Shown here piece by piece: positions 34,851-43,748 of a stretch of 64,000 bases of DNA (positions are counted from its first letter, which is position 1; each line of letters begins with the position of its first letter). This DNA is from Streptomyces sp. NBC_00353 (lineage in GTDB: Bacteria; Actinomycetota; Actinomycetes; Streptomycetales; Streptomycetaceae): positions 992,001-1,056,000 of the forward strand of contig NZ_CP107985.1 of assembly GCF_036108815.1 (NCBI RefSeq), in the 5' to 3' direction. The notes below the pieces were generated by a model that saw only the letters and a program-made list of their open reading frames with translations, was not told where the DNA came from and ran no database searches. The position numbers and the translations under genes are program-made.

Positions 34851-35013
34851 GTACCTTCCGCGCACGTGTGACCTGCAGTTTCATCGATTGTGTCGCTGTT
34901 GCGGCCCCCGGCGGGCGCCGCGAAGCAGGCCCTGCGTGCTGCCGGGGCGGGCCTCTCCCCCACAGAGGGGTTATGCCCGGTTCCAAAACTTTTACGAAGT
35001 GAGGTGTCGCCCC

Positions 35014-35337
35014 ATGGCGAAGCAGTCCGCGCCGAAGGAGCTGGCGGAGATCGCGCCGAAGCTCGTGGAGGTCACCGACAGAGTCCTGTTCGGTGACGTG
35101 TGGGAGCGGCCCGAGCTCTCGCCCCGGGACCGAAGCCTGGTCACGGTCAGTGTGCTGGCGGCGCTGTACCGCACCGAGCAGCTCGGCTACCACCTGGGCA
35201 AGGCGCTGGAGAACGGGCTGAGTGTCGAGGAGCTCTCCGAGGCGATCACGCACCTCGCCTTCTACGCCGGGTGGCCCAACGCCATGACCGCGATGAACCA
35301 GCTGAAGAAGATCGCCGACGAGCAGGCCGCTGCCTGA
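35014..35337 (+). CDS. carboxymuconolactone decarboxylase-family protein
   Basis: A 107-residue all-helical protein. SPRDRSLVTVSVLAALYRTE (about 39-60) and LSEAITHLAFYAGWPNAMTA are the CMD/AhpD-like signature. The AhpD-type CxxC is absent, so a decarboxylase-like or thiol-independent role is more likely. ATG 35014 has GAGGTGTCGCC ahead. First gene of a three-gene run with the cupin (33 bp later) and ADH. Confidence 0.85.
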   Translation: MAKQSAPKELAEIAPKLVEVTDRVLFGDVWERPELSPRDRSLVTVSVLAALYRTEQLGYHLGKALENGLSVEELSEAITHLAFYAGWPNAMTAMNQLKKIADEQAAA

Positions 35338-35369
35338 CCCGCGGCCTGTCACAAGGAGCATCACCAACC

Positions 35370-35771
35370 ATGGAATTGTTGAAGAAGCAGCCGACGATGA
35401 AGCTGCCCGCCGAGTGGTTCACCGGCGACGCGTGGGCCGATGTGATCTACCGTGGCGAGGAGCCATCCCGGGCCCGCGCGAACGCGGTGCGCTTCGCGCC
35501 CGGCGCCCGGACCGCCTGGCACAGCCACGGCCTGGGCCAGACCCTCTACATCGTCGAGGGCATCGCCCTGGTCCAGTCCCGCGGCGGCGAGATCCTCGAA
35601 GCCCGCCCGGGTGACGTGATCTGGACGCCGCCGGGCGAGGAGCACTGGCACGGTGCCGCCCCGGACCACTTCATGACGCACATCGCGCTGTGGGAGACCG
35701 ACGAGGTCGACTGGCTCGAGCACGTCAATGACGACCAGTACGGCGGCCCGCGCACCAGCACCCTCCGCTGA
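35370..35771 (+). CDS. cupin-domain protein
   Basis: A 133-residue single cupin. The first motif is TAWHSHGLGQTLYIVEG (two His and Glu-like ligands) and the second PGDVIWTPPGEEHWHGAAP. It is the common (R)-mandelonitrile-lyase-like/QdoI-like small cupin placed next to CMD proteins and dehydrogenases. AAGGAGC lies 10 bases upstream of ATG 35370. It is the middle gene of the operon controlled by the flanking regulators. Confidence 0.85.
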   Translation: MELLKKQPTMKLPAEWFTGDAWADVIYRGEEPSRARANAVRFAPGARTAWHSHGLGQTLYIVEGIALVQSRGGEILEARPGDVIWTPPGEEHWHGAAPDHFMTHIALWETDEVDWLEHVNDDQYGGPRTSTLR

Positions 35772-35804
35772 CCCGAACCCGAACCAGAAGTAAGGAACGT
35801 CATT

Positions 35805-36827
35805 ATGCGCGGAGCTGTTCTCTACGCTCCCGGGGACGTGCGCTTCGAGGAGCGCGACGACCCGAAGATCATCAATCCGACCGACGCGATCATCCGCACC
35901 GCCGCGACCTGTGTGTGCGGCTCGGACCTGTGGGACTACCGCGGCATCAACCCGGTCGACCAGCCCGCACCGTTCGGCCACGAGTACGTCGGCGTCGTCG
36001 AGGAGGTCGGCAGCGACGTCCACACGATCAAGCCGGGCCAGTTCGTCATCGGCTCGTTCTTCGCATCCGACAACACCTGCGCCAACTGCAAGAACGGCTA
36101 CCAGACCAACTGCCTGCACCGCGAGTTCGTCGGCGCCGAGGGCTGCCAGGCCGAAAAGATCCGGATTCCGCTGGCCGACGGCACCCTGGTCGCCACCCCC
36201 GAACAGCCCGCCGAAGAGCACATCGCCGGTCTGCTGGCCTGCTCCGACGTCATGGGCACCGGCTGGTATGCGGCCGTCGCCGCCGAAGTGAAGCCCGGAG
36301 ACACGGTCGCGGTGGTCGGCGACGGCGCGGTCGGCCTGTGCGCGGTCATCGCCGCCAAGGAACTGGGCGCCGGCCGCATCATCGCCATGTCCCGGCACGA
36401 GCCCCGGCAGAAGCTGGCCCGCGAGTTCGGTGCCACCGACATCGTCGCCCAGCGCGGCGACGACGGCATCGTCCGCATCAAGGAGCTGACCGGCGGCATC
36501 GGCGCCGACCGAGTGCTGGAGTGCGTGGGCACCGCACAGTCCATGCAGCAGGCGCTGCGCTCGACGCGGCCCGGTGGCAACGTCGGCTTCGTCGGCGTTC
36601 CCCACGGTGTGGCGATCGATGGCGAAGAGCTGTTCTACTCCCACGTCGGCCTGCGGGGCGGCCCGGCACCCGTCCGCGAATTCCTGCCGGACCTCATCGA
36701 CCGGGTGCTCTCCGGCCGCATCAACCCTGGCAAGGTCTTCGACCTGGTACTGCCGCTCGAGGAGGTCGCCGAGGGCTACAGGGCGATGGACGAGCGCCGC
36801 GCCATCAAGACGCTCCTCAAGCCCTGA
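35805..36827 (+). CDS. zinc-dependent alcohol dehydrogenase (MDR family)
   Basis: A 340-residue medium-chain dehydrogenase. Catalytic-zinc ligands: Cys in CVCGSDLWDYRG (about 38) and GHEYVGVVEEVG. The loop NTCANCKNGYQTNC has several of the structural-zinc cysteines. Rossmann motif VVGDGAVGLCAV at about 169-180. It oxidises alcohols or reduces aldehydes with NAD(P). AAGGAACG lies before ATG 35805. Third gene of the operon; the substrate is presumably the inducer's relative. Confidence 0.9.
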   Translation: MRGAVLYAPGDVRFEERDDPKIINPTDAIIRTAATCVCGSDLWDYRGINPVDQPAPFGHEYVGVVEEVGSDVHTIKPGQFVIGSFFASDNTCANCKNGYQTNCLHREFVGAEGCQAEKIRIPLADGTLVATPEQPAEEHIAGLLACSDVMGTGWYAAVAAEVKPGDTVAVVGDGAVGLCAVIAAKELGAGRIIAMSRHEPRQKLAREFGATDIVAQRGDDGIVRIKELTGGIGADRVLECVGTAQSMQQALRSTRPGGNVGFVGVPHGVAIDGEELFYSHVGLRGGPAPVREFLPDLIDRVLSGRINPGKVFDLVLPLEEVAEGYRAMDERRAIKTLLKP

Positions 36828-36866
36828 CCCACAGCCGGCCGGCCCTGCTCGGCCTGGCCCTGATGC

Positions 36867-37766
36867 TCAGGGCCGGGCCGCACCAGCCGTCGGCACGTCG
36901 GGGCCGGGAGCGTGCGCGGCGGACCAGTCGGCCAGGCGGCGCACCTGGTGCGCCGCTGTCGTTCCCGGCTCCGGTGTCAGCACGGTGAGCAGCAGGTCCG
37001 GGTGGGCGGGCAGGATGAGCGTCTCGAACGGCAGGTCCAGGTCCCCTACGACGGGGTGGTGGAAGTGTTTGGTTCCGTTCCAGTGCAGGGTCACCTCGTG
37101 CTGGGCCCACATCCGCTTGAACTCAGGACTACCGTCCTGCAGCTCCATGATGAGTTCGGAGAGTTGTTCGTCGTCGGGTGCCTGGCCGGTGCCCATGCGC
37201 AGCAGGGCAGCCGTGTTGTGGATGGAGACATCCCAGTCGGCGAAGAAGGCGCGTGCGGCCGGGTCGAGGAACTTGAAGCGGGCGATGTTGACCGGCCTGT
37301 CCAGGTCCGGGGCGTCGAACAGTGGCGCGTACAGGGCGTAGCCGAGCCGGTTGGCCGCCACCAAGTCCAGGCGCCGGTTCCACACGAAGGCCGGGGTGTC
37401 ACTGATCGCGTCCAGGACGCGGAGCACACCCGCGCGCAGCGGACGCTCCTCGCGCGCTTCGCGCCGCTGTCCCCGGTTGGCGTTGGCCGCCAGGTCACGC
37501 AGGTGCGCGCGCTCGGCCTCGTCCAGCTGGAGGGCGTCGGCCAGCGCGTGCAGCACGCTGTCGGAGACTCCGCGCAGGTGGCCTCGTTCCAGGCGGACGT
37601 AGTAGTCGACGCTGACTCCGGCGAGCAGGGCAACCTCCTCGCGGCGCAGCCCGGGCACGCGTCGGTTGCCGCCGTAGGCGGGCAGGCCCGCCTGCTGCGG
37701 GGTGATCCTCGCGCGGCGGCCGGCCAGGAAATCCCTGACGTCCCTGGTGTTGTCCTTGCTGTCCAC
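36867..37766 (-). CDS. MmyB-type helix-turn-helix regulator (paralogue)
   Basis: A 299-residue paralogue of the regulator at 33897, alike throughout (DVRDFLAGRRARITPQQAGL, VPGLRREEVALLAGVSVDYY, LDLVAANRLGYALYAPLFDA). It is convergent with the end of the ADH gene, 39 bp away, and its upstream region carries the same AGTACCTG.AACA motif. It may control itself or the DUF2255/SDR side. The two paralogues bracket the operon. Confidence 0.9.
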   Translation of the reverse strand: MDSKDNTRDVRDFLAGRRARITPQQAGLPAYGGNRRVPGLRREEVALLAGVSVDYYVRLERGHLRGVSDSVLHALADALQLDEAERAHLRDLAANANRGQRREAREERPLRAGVLRVLDAISDTPAFVWNRRLDLVAANRLGYALYAPLFDAPDLDRPVNIARFKFLDPAARAFFADWDVSIHNTAALLRMGTGQAPDDEQLSELIMELQDGSPEFKRMWAQHEVTLHWNGTKHFHHPVVGDLDLPFETLILPAHPDLLLTVLTPEPGTTAAHQVRRLADWSAAHAPGPDVPTAGAARP

Positions 37767-37809
37767 AAGATCAGGCTAAACGCCGGGCACGACGGCTGGC
37801 GGTTCCACG

Positions 37810-37825
37810 AGTACCTGCAACAACC
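37810..37825. promoter_or_regulatory. candidate regulator site upstream of the second MmyB-type gene
   Basis: AGTACCTGCAACAACC, the counterpart of the site at 34835, 44 bases upstream of ATG 37766. Confidence 0.5.
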
Positions 37826-37955
37826 TTCGCGGCCTGTCTGGTGCAGGGGCCGGTGCCGCGGCGGTGATGCCGGCAGGCGCAGACGCCGACATCACCGCGC
37901 CCAGCCAACCCGCTCAGACCACGGCCGCCGGCGCAACCCAGAAGAAAACCCACGG

Positions 37956-38097
37956 ATGACCACCTGGACACCGGACGAACTGTCCCGTATCGCGAGCGCG
38001 GACGAACTGAAGCAAGTACGCGCGCTACAGCGCCTACATCCCGCCCGTGGTCGCGGACACCGCCCGTGCCGCCACCCTCCGTCTCACCCCCGCCTGA
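37956..38097 (+). pseudogene. DUF2255-family gene with internal deletion
   Basis: It begins MTTWTPDELSRIASADELK, the DUF2255 start, then the frame fails. The family's end (SKYARYSAYIPPVVADTARA, then ATLRLTPA) follows at once in another frame, stopping at TGA 38095-38097. About two thirds of the gene between the two parts is missing. The remnant is 56 bp upstream of the SDR gene. Confidence 0.75.
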
Positions 38098-38153
38098 CAC
38101 CCCGCACCGCCGCCTGCTCACCGCACCAGCGACCCCGTCGCGAGGAAGACACC

Positions 38154-38819
38154 ATGGCCACTGTCGCCATCATCGGCGCAGGCCCCGGCCTGGGCCTGGC
38201 CACCGCTCGCCGGTTCGGGCGCGAAGGCCACGACATCGCCCTGATCGCCCGCACCCCCCAGCACCTCGACGACCTCACCGCGCTCCTGGTCAAGGACGGC
38301 GTCCGCGCCCAGGGTTTCGCCGCCGACGTCAGCGACCCGGATTCCTTGCAGGCCGCTCTGGACGCTGCCGCCACCCTGCTCGGCCCGATCGAGGTCTTGC
38401 AGTACAGCCCGGTCCCCCACCGCGACTTCATGAAACCGGTGCTGGACACCAGCTCCGAGGACCTGGCCGCCCCGCTCGCGTTCTCGGTGCACGGCCCCGC
38501 AACGGCCGTACAACAGGTCCTGCCCGGAATGCGTCAACTGGGCCGGGGCACCGTCGTGTTCGTCAACGGCGGCACCGCGGTACGTCCGCACCCCGACCGC
38601 GCCGGCACCTCCGTCGCGTTCGCCGCCGAAAGCGCCTATGGCCAACTGCTGCACGACACGCTGCAAGCGGAGAACATCCACGTCGCCCAGCTGATCATCC
38701 ACGGCGCCATCACGCCCGGGGACCCGCGCAAGGACCCCGACGTGCTGGCCGACACCCTGTGGCAACTGCACACCAGCCGCGGCCCCTACCGCACGTTCGC
38801 CGAACCTCTGGACGCCTGA
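38154..38819 (+). CDS. short-chain dehydrogenase/reductase
   Basis: A 221-residue SDR. IGAGPGLGLATARRFGREGH at 6-25 is the cofactor motif with the non-canonical GAGPGLG. The catalytic region is altered: where YxxxK is expected there is SAYGQLLHDTLQ, without the Lys four residues after the Tyr. Activity may therefore be lost or changed. GAGGAAG lies before ATG 38154. It follows the deleted DUF2255 gene and is not clearly in an operon. Confidence 0.8.
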   Translation: MATVAIIGAGPGLGLATARRFGREGHDIALIARTPQHLDDLTALLVKDGVRAQGFAADVSDPDSLQAALDAAATLLGPIEVLQYSPVPHRDFMKPVLDTSSEDLAAPLAFSVHGPATAVQQVLPGMRQLGRGTVVFVNGGTAVRPHPDRAGTSVAFAAESAYGQLLHDTLQAENIHVAQLIIHGAITPGDPRKDPDVLADTLWQLHTSRGPYRTFAEPLDA

Positions 38820-39354
38820 CCACCCCCCTCCTTGCCGCACCCCGATCCGAAGGACACACCCCAGCCATGCCCACGCCCCCAGGGCGTCATGACTCGCTCG
38901 CTGCCCGTGCTGTTCGCCCTCACCGGTGGCCTTGCGGACCGGTCGCCCAGTGGGCCGGTTGGCGGGTCCTCTTCCTGATACCTGATGGCGGCGCGGGCGG
39001 CATGGGCCATCGCGGTGCGGATGCGGACGGTGGCTGACTGGCGGGCACCGGGCAACTGCACCGCCGCTTGACACAGAGAGGGGCGGTTACATGAACTTCG
39101 TGCCCCAGACGTTCACCGAGGGGCACCCACGCCACTGGTCCAACGGGTCAAGCATTTTCCCGACCTGCTGAGGGCCGGTGGGTTTCCGCCGGCGCTGAGC
39201 CCACGCCTTGCGGACCGCCTCTGCCACCCTTTGCGGGAACCGCGCACGAGTCGCGATGTGGGCACCCGGTGCGACACGGGCGTGAAGAGCGCCTGGTGCG
39301 TTACCGGCGTAGAAAGGGAAGGGGACGCCGGGACGACTCAGGGAGTGACCAGCC
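38820..39354. other. 535-bp degenerate stretch before the ferredoxin gene
   Basis: At 38889 the frame MTRSLPVLFALTGGLA resembles the start of an MFS transporter, and QWAGWRVLFLI nearby resembles a later MFS helix; the rest is gone. Beyond lies a 17-bp repeat (39298-39314) shared with 23131. No intact gene is seen. The promoter of the P450 operon should be near 39320. Confidence 0.35.
39298..39314 (+). repeat. 17-bp repeat shared with 23131-23147
   Basis: GCGTTACCGGCGTAGAA, one mismatch with the copy at 23131. It sits about 40 bases upstream of the ferredoxin start. Confidence 0.4.
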
Positions 39355-39564
39355 ATGCAGATCGTTGTGGACCTCACGCGCTGCCAGGGCTATGCGCAGT
39401 GCGTGTTCCTCGCGCCGGACGTATTCGAGCTGCACGGTGAAGAGGGGTTGTTGTACGCCACAGCCGTCCCGGACGACCAGGTCGAGCGCGTGCGCCAGGC
39501 CGCGGCGGCGTGCCCGGTTCAGGCCATCCTCGCCGGCGAAGGGGTGAGCGCCGGTGCCCGGTGA
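39355..39564 (+). CDS. [3Fe-4S]-type ferredoxin
   Basis: A 69-residue ferredoxin. Cluster cysteines are Cys10 and Cys16 (CQGYAQC) and Cys53 (AACPVQAI), the pattern of single-cluster ferredoxins that feed bacterial P450s. Acidic surface residues (PDVFELHGEEG) suit docking to the P450. GGGAGTGACC lies before ATG 39355. It overlaps the reductase start by 11 bases, so the two are translationally coupled. Confidence 0.95.
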   Translation: MQIVVDLTRCQGYAQCVFLAPDVFELHGEEGLLYATAVPDDQVERVRQAAAACPVQAILAGEGVSAGAR

Positions 39565-40927
39565 TCTGCAGGACGGCCGCATCGTCATCGTCGGCGCGTC
39601 GCTGGCCGGATTGAGGGCCGCGGAGACGCTGCGCGAGGAGGGCTTCACCGGCTCACTCACCGTGGTGGGGGATGAACCCCATCCGCCCTACGACCGCCCA
39701 CCACTGTCCAAGCAGGTACTGCTCGGCAAGGCGTCGGCGGACACCACGGCGCTGCCGATGCGCCGGGACACGGACGCGGACTGGCGGCTGGGAGTAGCCG
39801 CCACCGGCCTGGACCCTTTGGAGAAGCGGGTGATGCTGGCCGACGGCGAGTCGCTGCCGTTCGACCGGCTGCTGATCGCCACCGGGACCCGGGCGCGCCC
39901 CTGGCCCAATCCGGAGGAGGCCTCCCTGGACGGGGTGTTCACCCTGCGCACCAGTGACGAGGCCGGGGGGCTGGCCGAGCGGCTGGCCGCCGGACCGGGG
40001 CGGGTGCTGGTGATCGGCGCCGGCTTCACCGGTTCGGAGATCGCCTCTGCCTGCCGGGAGCGGGGTATCGAGGTCACGGTCGCAGAACGCGGCCCCGCAC
40101 CGCTGGTGGGCGCGCTCGGCGGCACCCTTTCGAAACTTGCGGCCGTCATGCACCGCAACCACGGCGTGGACCTGCGCTGCGGGGTGACAGTCACCACCCT
40201 GCGCGGGGACGGGAACGGCCGGTTCACCGGTGCGGACCTGTCCGACGGCAGCCGTGTCGACGCGGACGTGTGCGTCGTGGCGTTGGGGGCGGTCCGCAAC
40301 GTCGAGTGGCTGGCGGAGTCCGGGCTGGCAGCGGGTCCGCGCGGAGTCGCCTGCGACGCCGGGTGCCGGGCCTTCAACATGTACGGGATCGTCACCGACG
40401 ACGTCTTCGTGGCCGGCGATGTCTCCCGGTTCCCGCACCCTCTGTTCGGGTACCAGATGCTCTCACTGGAACACTGGGGCAACGCGGTCGCTCAGGCCGA
40501 AGTGGCGGCCCACAACATGGTCAGTCCAGGGCCCCTGCGGCGCCCGCACCTCGCCGTCCCGACGTTCTGGTCGACCCAGTTCGGGCTCAACATCAAGTCG
40601 GTGGGCGTGCCCACCTATTCCGACCACGTGGTCATCGCCCAAGGTTCTCTGGAGGCGCGCCGCCTGGCCGTGGTCTACGGCTTCCAAGGACGGGTCACCG
40701 CTGCCGTCACCGTCGACATGGCCAAGTCGCTCGACTACTACAAGCACCTGATCGAGACGGCTGCCCCGTTCCCGCCCCCGCTGGGCTCGGCGGACCGTGC
40801 GATCGCTGCCGACATCACGATTCCGTCCGACGTGCCGGACCCGAGCGGGCTGTCCCACGGCCCCACTGTGGCGCTCACCGGTCACCTGCCCGATCGCCGA
40901 CTGACGGTGGTACAGCCCACCGGCTGA
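39554..40927 (+). CDS. FAD-dependent ferredoxin reductase
   Basis: A 457-residue pyridine-nucleotide-disulfide-fold reductase. FAD motif IVIVGASLAGLRAAETL at about 10-26, DRPPLSKQVLLG at about 46-57, and the NAD(P)H motif VLVIGAGFTGSEIASA at about 150-165; a late FAD-contact GDVSRF. It takes electrons from NAD(P)H and passes them to the ferredoxin encoded just upstream. GTG 39554 overlaps that gene. The C-terminal about 60 residues are an extension beyond the usual fold. Confidence 0.95.
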   Translation: MPGDLQDGRIVIVGASLAGLRAAETLREEGFTGSLTVVGDEPHPPYDRPPLSKQVLLGKASADTTALPMRRDTDADWRLGVAATGLDPLEKRVMLADGESLPFDRLLIATGTRARPWPNPEEASLDGVFTLRTSDEAGGLAERLAAGPGRVLVIGAGFTGSEIASACRERGIEVTVAERGPAPLVGALGGTLSKLAAVMHRNHGVDLRCGVTVTTLRGDGNGRFTGADLSDGSRVDADVCVVALGAVRNVEWLAESGLAAGPRGVACDAGCRAFNMYGIVTDDVFVAGDVSRFPHPLFGYQMLSLEHWGNAVAQAEVAAHNMVSPGPLRRPHLAVPTFWSTQFGLNIKSVGVPTYSDHVVIAQGSLEARRLAVVYGFQGRVTAAVTVDMAKSLDYYKHLIETAAPFPPPLGSADRAIAADITIPSDVPDPSGLSHGPTVALTGHLPDRRLTVVQPTG

Positions 40928-40958
40928 CCCACGTCCCGCCCAACCACGAGGAGCCACC

Positions 40959-42164
40959 ATGGACTCCGAGACTTTGCTGGCACGGATCACCGACTACGAG
41001 AACCGCCCCAACCCCTACCCGCTGTACGCGGAACTCCGCGAGGCCGGTCCTGTGGTACGACAGGCAGACGGCAGCTATCTGATCGGCACCTACCACGAGA
41101 TCGCCGCACTGCTTCACGACCCTCGGATGAGTGCCGATCCGCGCATCCGCACCGCCCCGTCCCCGTACCCGTCCGGTGAGACGGTGAAGCCGCCGTTCCT
41201 GCGGCTCGACGACCCCGAGCACCACAGGCTGCGCACCCTGGCCATGCGCCCGTTCGGCCCGCCGCACAGCCCTGGCCGGGTCGACGCCATGCGCGGCGAG
41301 ATCACCCGCATCACCGGCGAACTGATCGAGGAACTCCGGGACCGCAAGCAGATCGACATCGTCGACGACTTCGCCTACCCCCTGCCCATCACAGTCATCT
41401 GCCGACTGCTCGGCGTCCCGCGCGAGGACGAGTCACTGTTCCAGGCGTGGACCGACTCCATCGTCGCGACCGCCGACATCGGACCCGAGGAAGACACCAC
41501 GGAACGGGACCGGACAGGCCGCCAGGCCCGGCAGGAGATGGGGCTGTACCTGGTCAACCTCGCTGAACAGCGCCGCGACCGGCCCACCGACGACATGCTC
41601 TCCGCCTTCGTCAACGAGCCGGATCCGGCCCTGCGGCTCAGCCAGGAGGAACTCGCTGAGACCACCGTGCTGTTGTTCATCGCAGGGCACGAGACCACGG
41701 TCAATCTGATCACCAACGGAGTCCTCACGCTGCTGCGCCAACCCGAGCAACTGGACCACCTTCGTCGCGAACCCGGCCTGCTGCCACGGGCGGTGGAGGA
41801 ACTACTGCGCTACGAACCCCCGGTCCACATGCGCGAGAGGATCCCCCACGCCGACATCGACATCGCCGGCACGACGATTTCCCAAGGAACGTCCGTCGTA
41901 CTGGCGCTGGCCTCAGGCAACCGCGACCCCAGGCGGTTCCACGAGCCCGATCGGTTCGATCCCACCCGGCCGGACAACCAGCACTTCGGCTTCGGCAGCG
42001 GCATCCACCTGTGCTACGGCGCACCCGTCGCCCGCCTCGAAGCCGAGGCCGCGCTCGGCACGCTGATCCCCCACCTGAGCACGGCAAGCCTGGTCCAGGA
42101 CCCGCCGCCCTACCGGCAGAACGCGATGCTCCGCGGACCCCGCCACCTGCCCATCCAACTATGA
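40959..42164 (+). CDS. cytochrome P450
   Basis: A 401-residue class-I bacterial P450. Oxygen-activation motif AGHETT at 242-247, ExxR in EELLR at about 281-284, and haem ligand Cys352 in FGFGSGIHLCYG (343-354). It sits 31 bp after the reductase with CGAGGAGCCACC before ATG 40959. With its own ferredoxin and reductase it forms a complete hydroxylating system. The substrate is unknown; no biosynthetic genes adjoin it. Confidence 0.95.
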   Translation: MDSETLLARITDYENRPNPYPLYAELREAGPVVRQADGSYLIGTYHEIAALLHDPRMSADPRIRTAPSPYPSGETVKPPFLRLDDPEHHRLRTLAMRPFGPPHSPGRVDAMRGEITRITGELIEELRDRKQIDIVDDFAYPLPITVICRLLGVPREDESLFQAWTDSIVATADIGPEEDTTERDRTGRQARQEMGLYLVNLAEQRRDRPTDDMLSAFVNEPDPALRLSQEELAETTVLLFIAGHETTVNLITNGVLTLLRQPEQLDHLRREPGLLPRAVEELLRYEPPVHMRERIPHADIDIAGTTISQGTSVVLALASGNRDPRRFHEPDRFDPTRPDNQHFGFGSGIHLCYGAPVARLEAEAALGTLIPHLSTASLVQDPPPYRQNAMLRGPRHLPIQL

Positions 42165-42170
42165 CTCGGC

Positions 42171-42335
42171 TACGTGGCGGCACACGGCGGCAGGCAGGAC
42201 CAGATCACTGCCGAGATCGGCTTCGCCACCGCCGCTTCGCTGCGCCGGCACATGAGCGGCGAACTGGGCGTCTCACGCCTGGCCTACCGCCGCACCTTGC
42301 GGGCTGAGGCGCCTGCCGACCAGGTCGGCGCGTGC
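42171..42335 (+). pseudogene. C-terminal remnant of an AraC-type regulator
   Basis: It encodes QITAEIGFATAASLRRHMSG and LGVSRLAYRRTLRAEAP, the second helix-turn-helix and tail of AraC/GlxA-type regulators. The remainder (amidase-like domain and first HTH) is absent. It starts 7 bases past the P450 stop, in the same frame, and its 3' end runs antisense into the MFS gene. Confidence 0.65.
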
Positions 42336-42360
42336 GACCCGCGCTCCAAAGATGGAAGGG

Positions 42361-43665
42361 TCATTGACGACAAGGCTCCCGTCCCCCCGCGACATCCGCC
42401 GCCATCGGGCGGGACGGGGCGACGGCGGCCAGGCCCTCGGAGGAGGCCACTGCCGCCAGGGACATGGGGGCGGGCCGGCGAACAGCGGTTCCGGGGACGG
42501 CGGCCAGCAGTGCCAGCACGATCACCACGGCGCCGTAGACCATCGTCGCGGTGCGCAGGCCGAGGGACGGCACGGCGAGCCCGGCCAGCACGGCAGGAAC
42601 GCTGAAGGCCAGGTAGCTGACGATGTAGACGGAGGCGAACAGGTCCGCCCGCTCCGTGGGGCCGGCCAGTGACGCGAGCGAGCGGAAGGTGCCCAGGAAG
42701 GAACTGCCGAAGCCGGCGCCGGCGAGGGCTGTGCCGACGAAGAACAGCGGCGTCGAGGGTCCGACGAGGGCGAGCAGTGTGAGACCGGTCCCGGCGGCGA
42801 GGGCCACGGACCCGCCGGCCATCACCCGCTTCGGCGCGAGGTCGCCCACCAGCAGCGAGGCGACGGCTCCCGTGCCGAAGAGAGTGGTCACCACCAGGCC
42901 ACCGACCAGATGGCTACCTATGTGCAGGACTCCTGCGGCCACCGAGGGGCCCAGTGCGAGGTAGAGCCCGCCCATCGCCCAGGTGGCGATGAGAGAGGGC
43001 GTGGCCGCCAGGAAGGCCTTGCGGGCCTGGGGCGGCACGGCCACCCGCGGCCGCAGCGAGGCCCAGGCACCCGGCCGGGGTGTGACCGGCTCGGGCAGGA
43101 AGAACACTGCCGCGGCCAGCAACAGGAATACGGCGATGAGCAGGACGAAGACCAGCATCGTGGGAGCGGGGGCGTACTGCACCAGCAGTCCCGCGCCCAG
43201 CGCCCCGACGGCCAGCCCGGCAGCCGGCGCGACGCTGCTCAGCAGCGGGCCGAGGTGCGATGTGGGTGACGGCTGGAGATCGAGCAGCCCGGCACTGATG
43301 GCGCCGGCCGCCGCACCGGTCGCCAGCCCCTGCACGGTCCGCGCCACCAGCAGCGGCCCGACACCGTCGGCAGTGAGGAACACCACCATGGACGCGGCCT
43401 CGACGATGAGCGCGGCAGCAAGCACGGGTCGCCTGCCGATGTAGTCGGACAGTCCTCCGACGATCAGCAGCGCGACCAGCAGGGCCAGGGCGTAGACGGC
43501 GAAGATCGTGGTGAGCGCGATCGGCGAGAAACCCCAGCGGTGCTGGTACACCACGTAGAGCGGGGAAGGCGCGCTGGCCGCGGCCAGAATCGCAAACAGT
43601 GTGACGGCCAGCAGCCAGAAGCCGACCGGGCGCGGTACTCGCCTCGCCAGACGCTCAGTGTGCAT
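42361..43665 (-). CDS. MFS transporter
   Basis: A 434-residue membrane protein with about 12 predicted helices. The first is FWLLAVTLFAILAAASAPSP; the motif-A loop is GGLSDYIGRRPVL at about 67-80; helices continue to VIVLALLAAVPG. The fold and APSPLYVVYQ resemble drug-exporting MFS members. ATG 43665 was chosen over the longer frame because the helix register and family start fit. Divergent from the ArsR repressor and probably controlled by it. Confidence 0.9.
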   Translation of the reverse strand: MHTERLARRVPRPVGFWLLAVTLFAILAAASAPSPLYVVYQHRWGFSPIALTTIFAVYALALLVALLIVGGLSDYIGRRPVLAAALIVEAASMVVFLTADGVGPLLVARTVQGLATGAAAGAISAGLLDLQPSPTSHLGPLLSSVAPAAGLAVGALGAGLLVQYAPAPTMLVFVLLIAVFLLLAAAVFFLPEPVTPRPGAWASLRPRVAVPPQARKAFLAATPSLIATWAMGGLYLALGPSVAAGVLHIGSHLVGGLVVTTLFGTGAVASLLVGDLAPKRVMAGGSVALAAGTGLTLLALVGPSTPLFFVGTALAGAGFGSSFLGTFRSLASLAGPTERADLFASVYIVSYLAFSVPAVLAGLAVPSLGLRTATMVYGAVVIVLALLAAVPGTAVRRPAPMSLAAVASSEGLAAVAPSRPMAADVAGGREPCRQ

Positions 43666-43677
43666 GTCGACTCTCCG

Positions 43678-43699
43678 GATAGTTCCAATAATTTCGAAC
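43678..43699. promoter_or_regulatory. ArsR-type operator 1
   Basis: GATAGTTCCAATAATTTCGA followed by AC. It begins 13 bases upstream of the MFS start codon and matches the second site at 43726 at 18 of 22 positions. Confidence 0.6.
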
Positions 43700-43725
43700 A
43701 GTAAGAGCCTACGCACACCTCGGTC

Positions 43726-43747
43726 GATAGTTCAAGTATTATCGAAC
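43726..43747. promoter_or_regulatory. ArsR-type operator 2
   Basis: GATAGTTCAAGTATTATCGA followed by AC, a palindrome-like site directly at the ArsR start codon (ATG 43749). The two sites are direct repeats, 48 bp apart start to start. Confidence 0.6.
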
Positions 43748-43748
43748 C

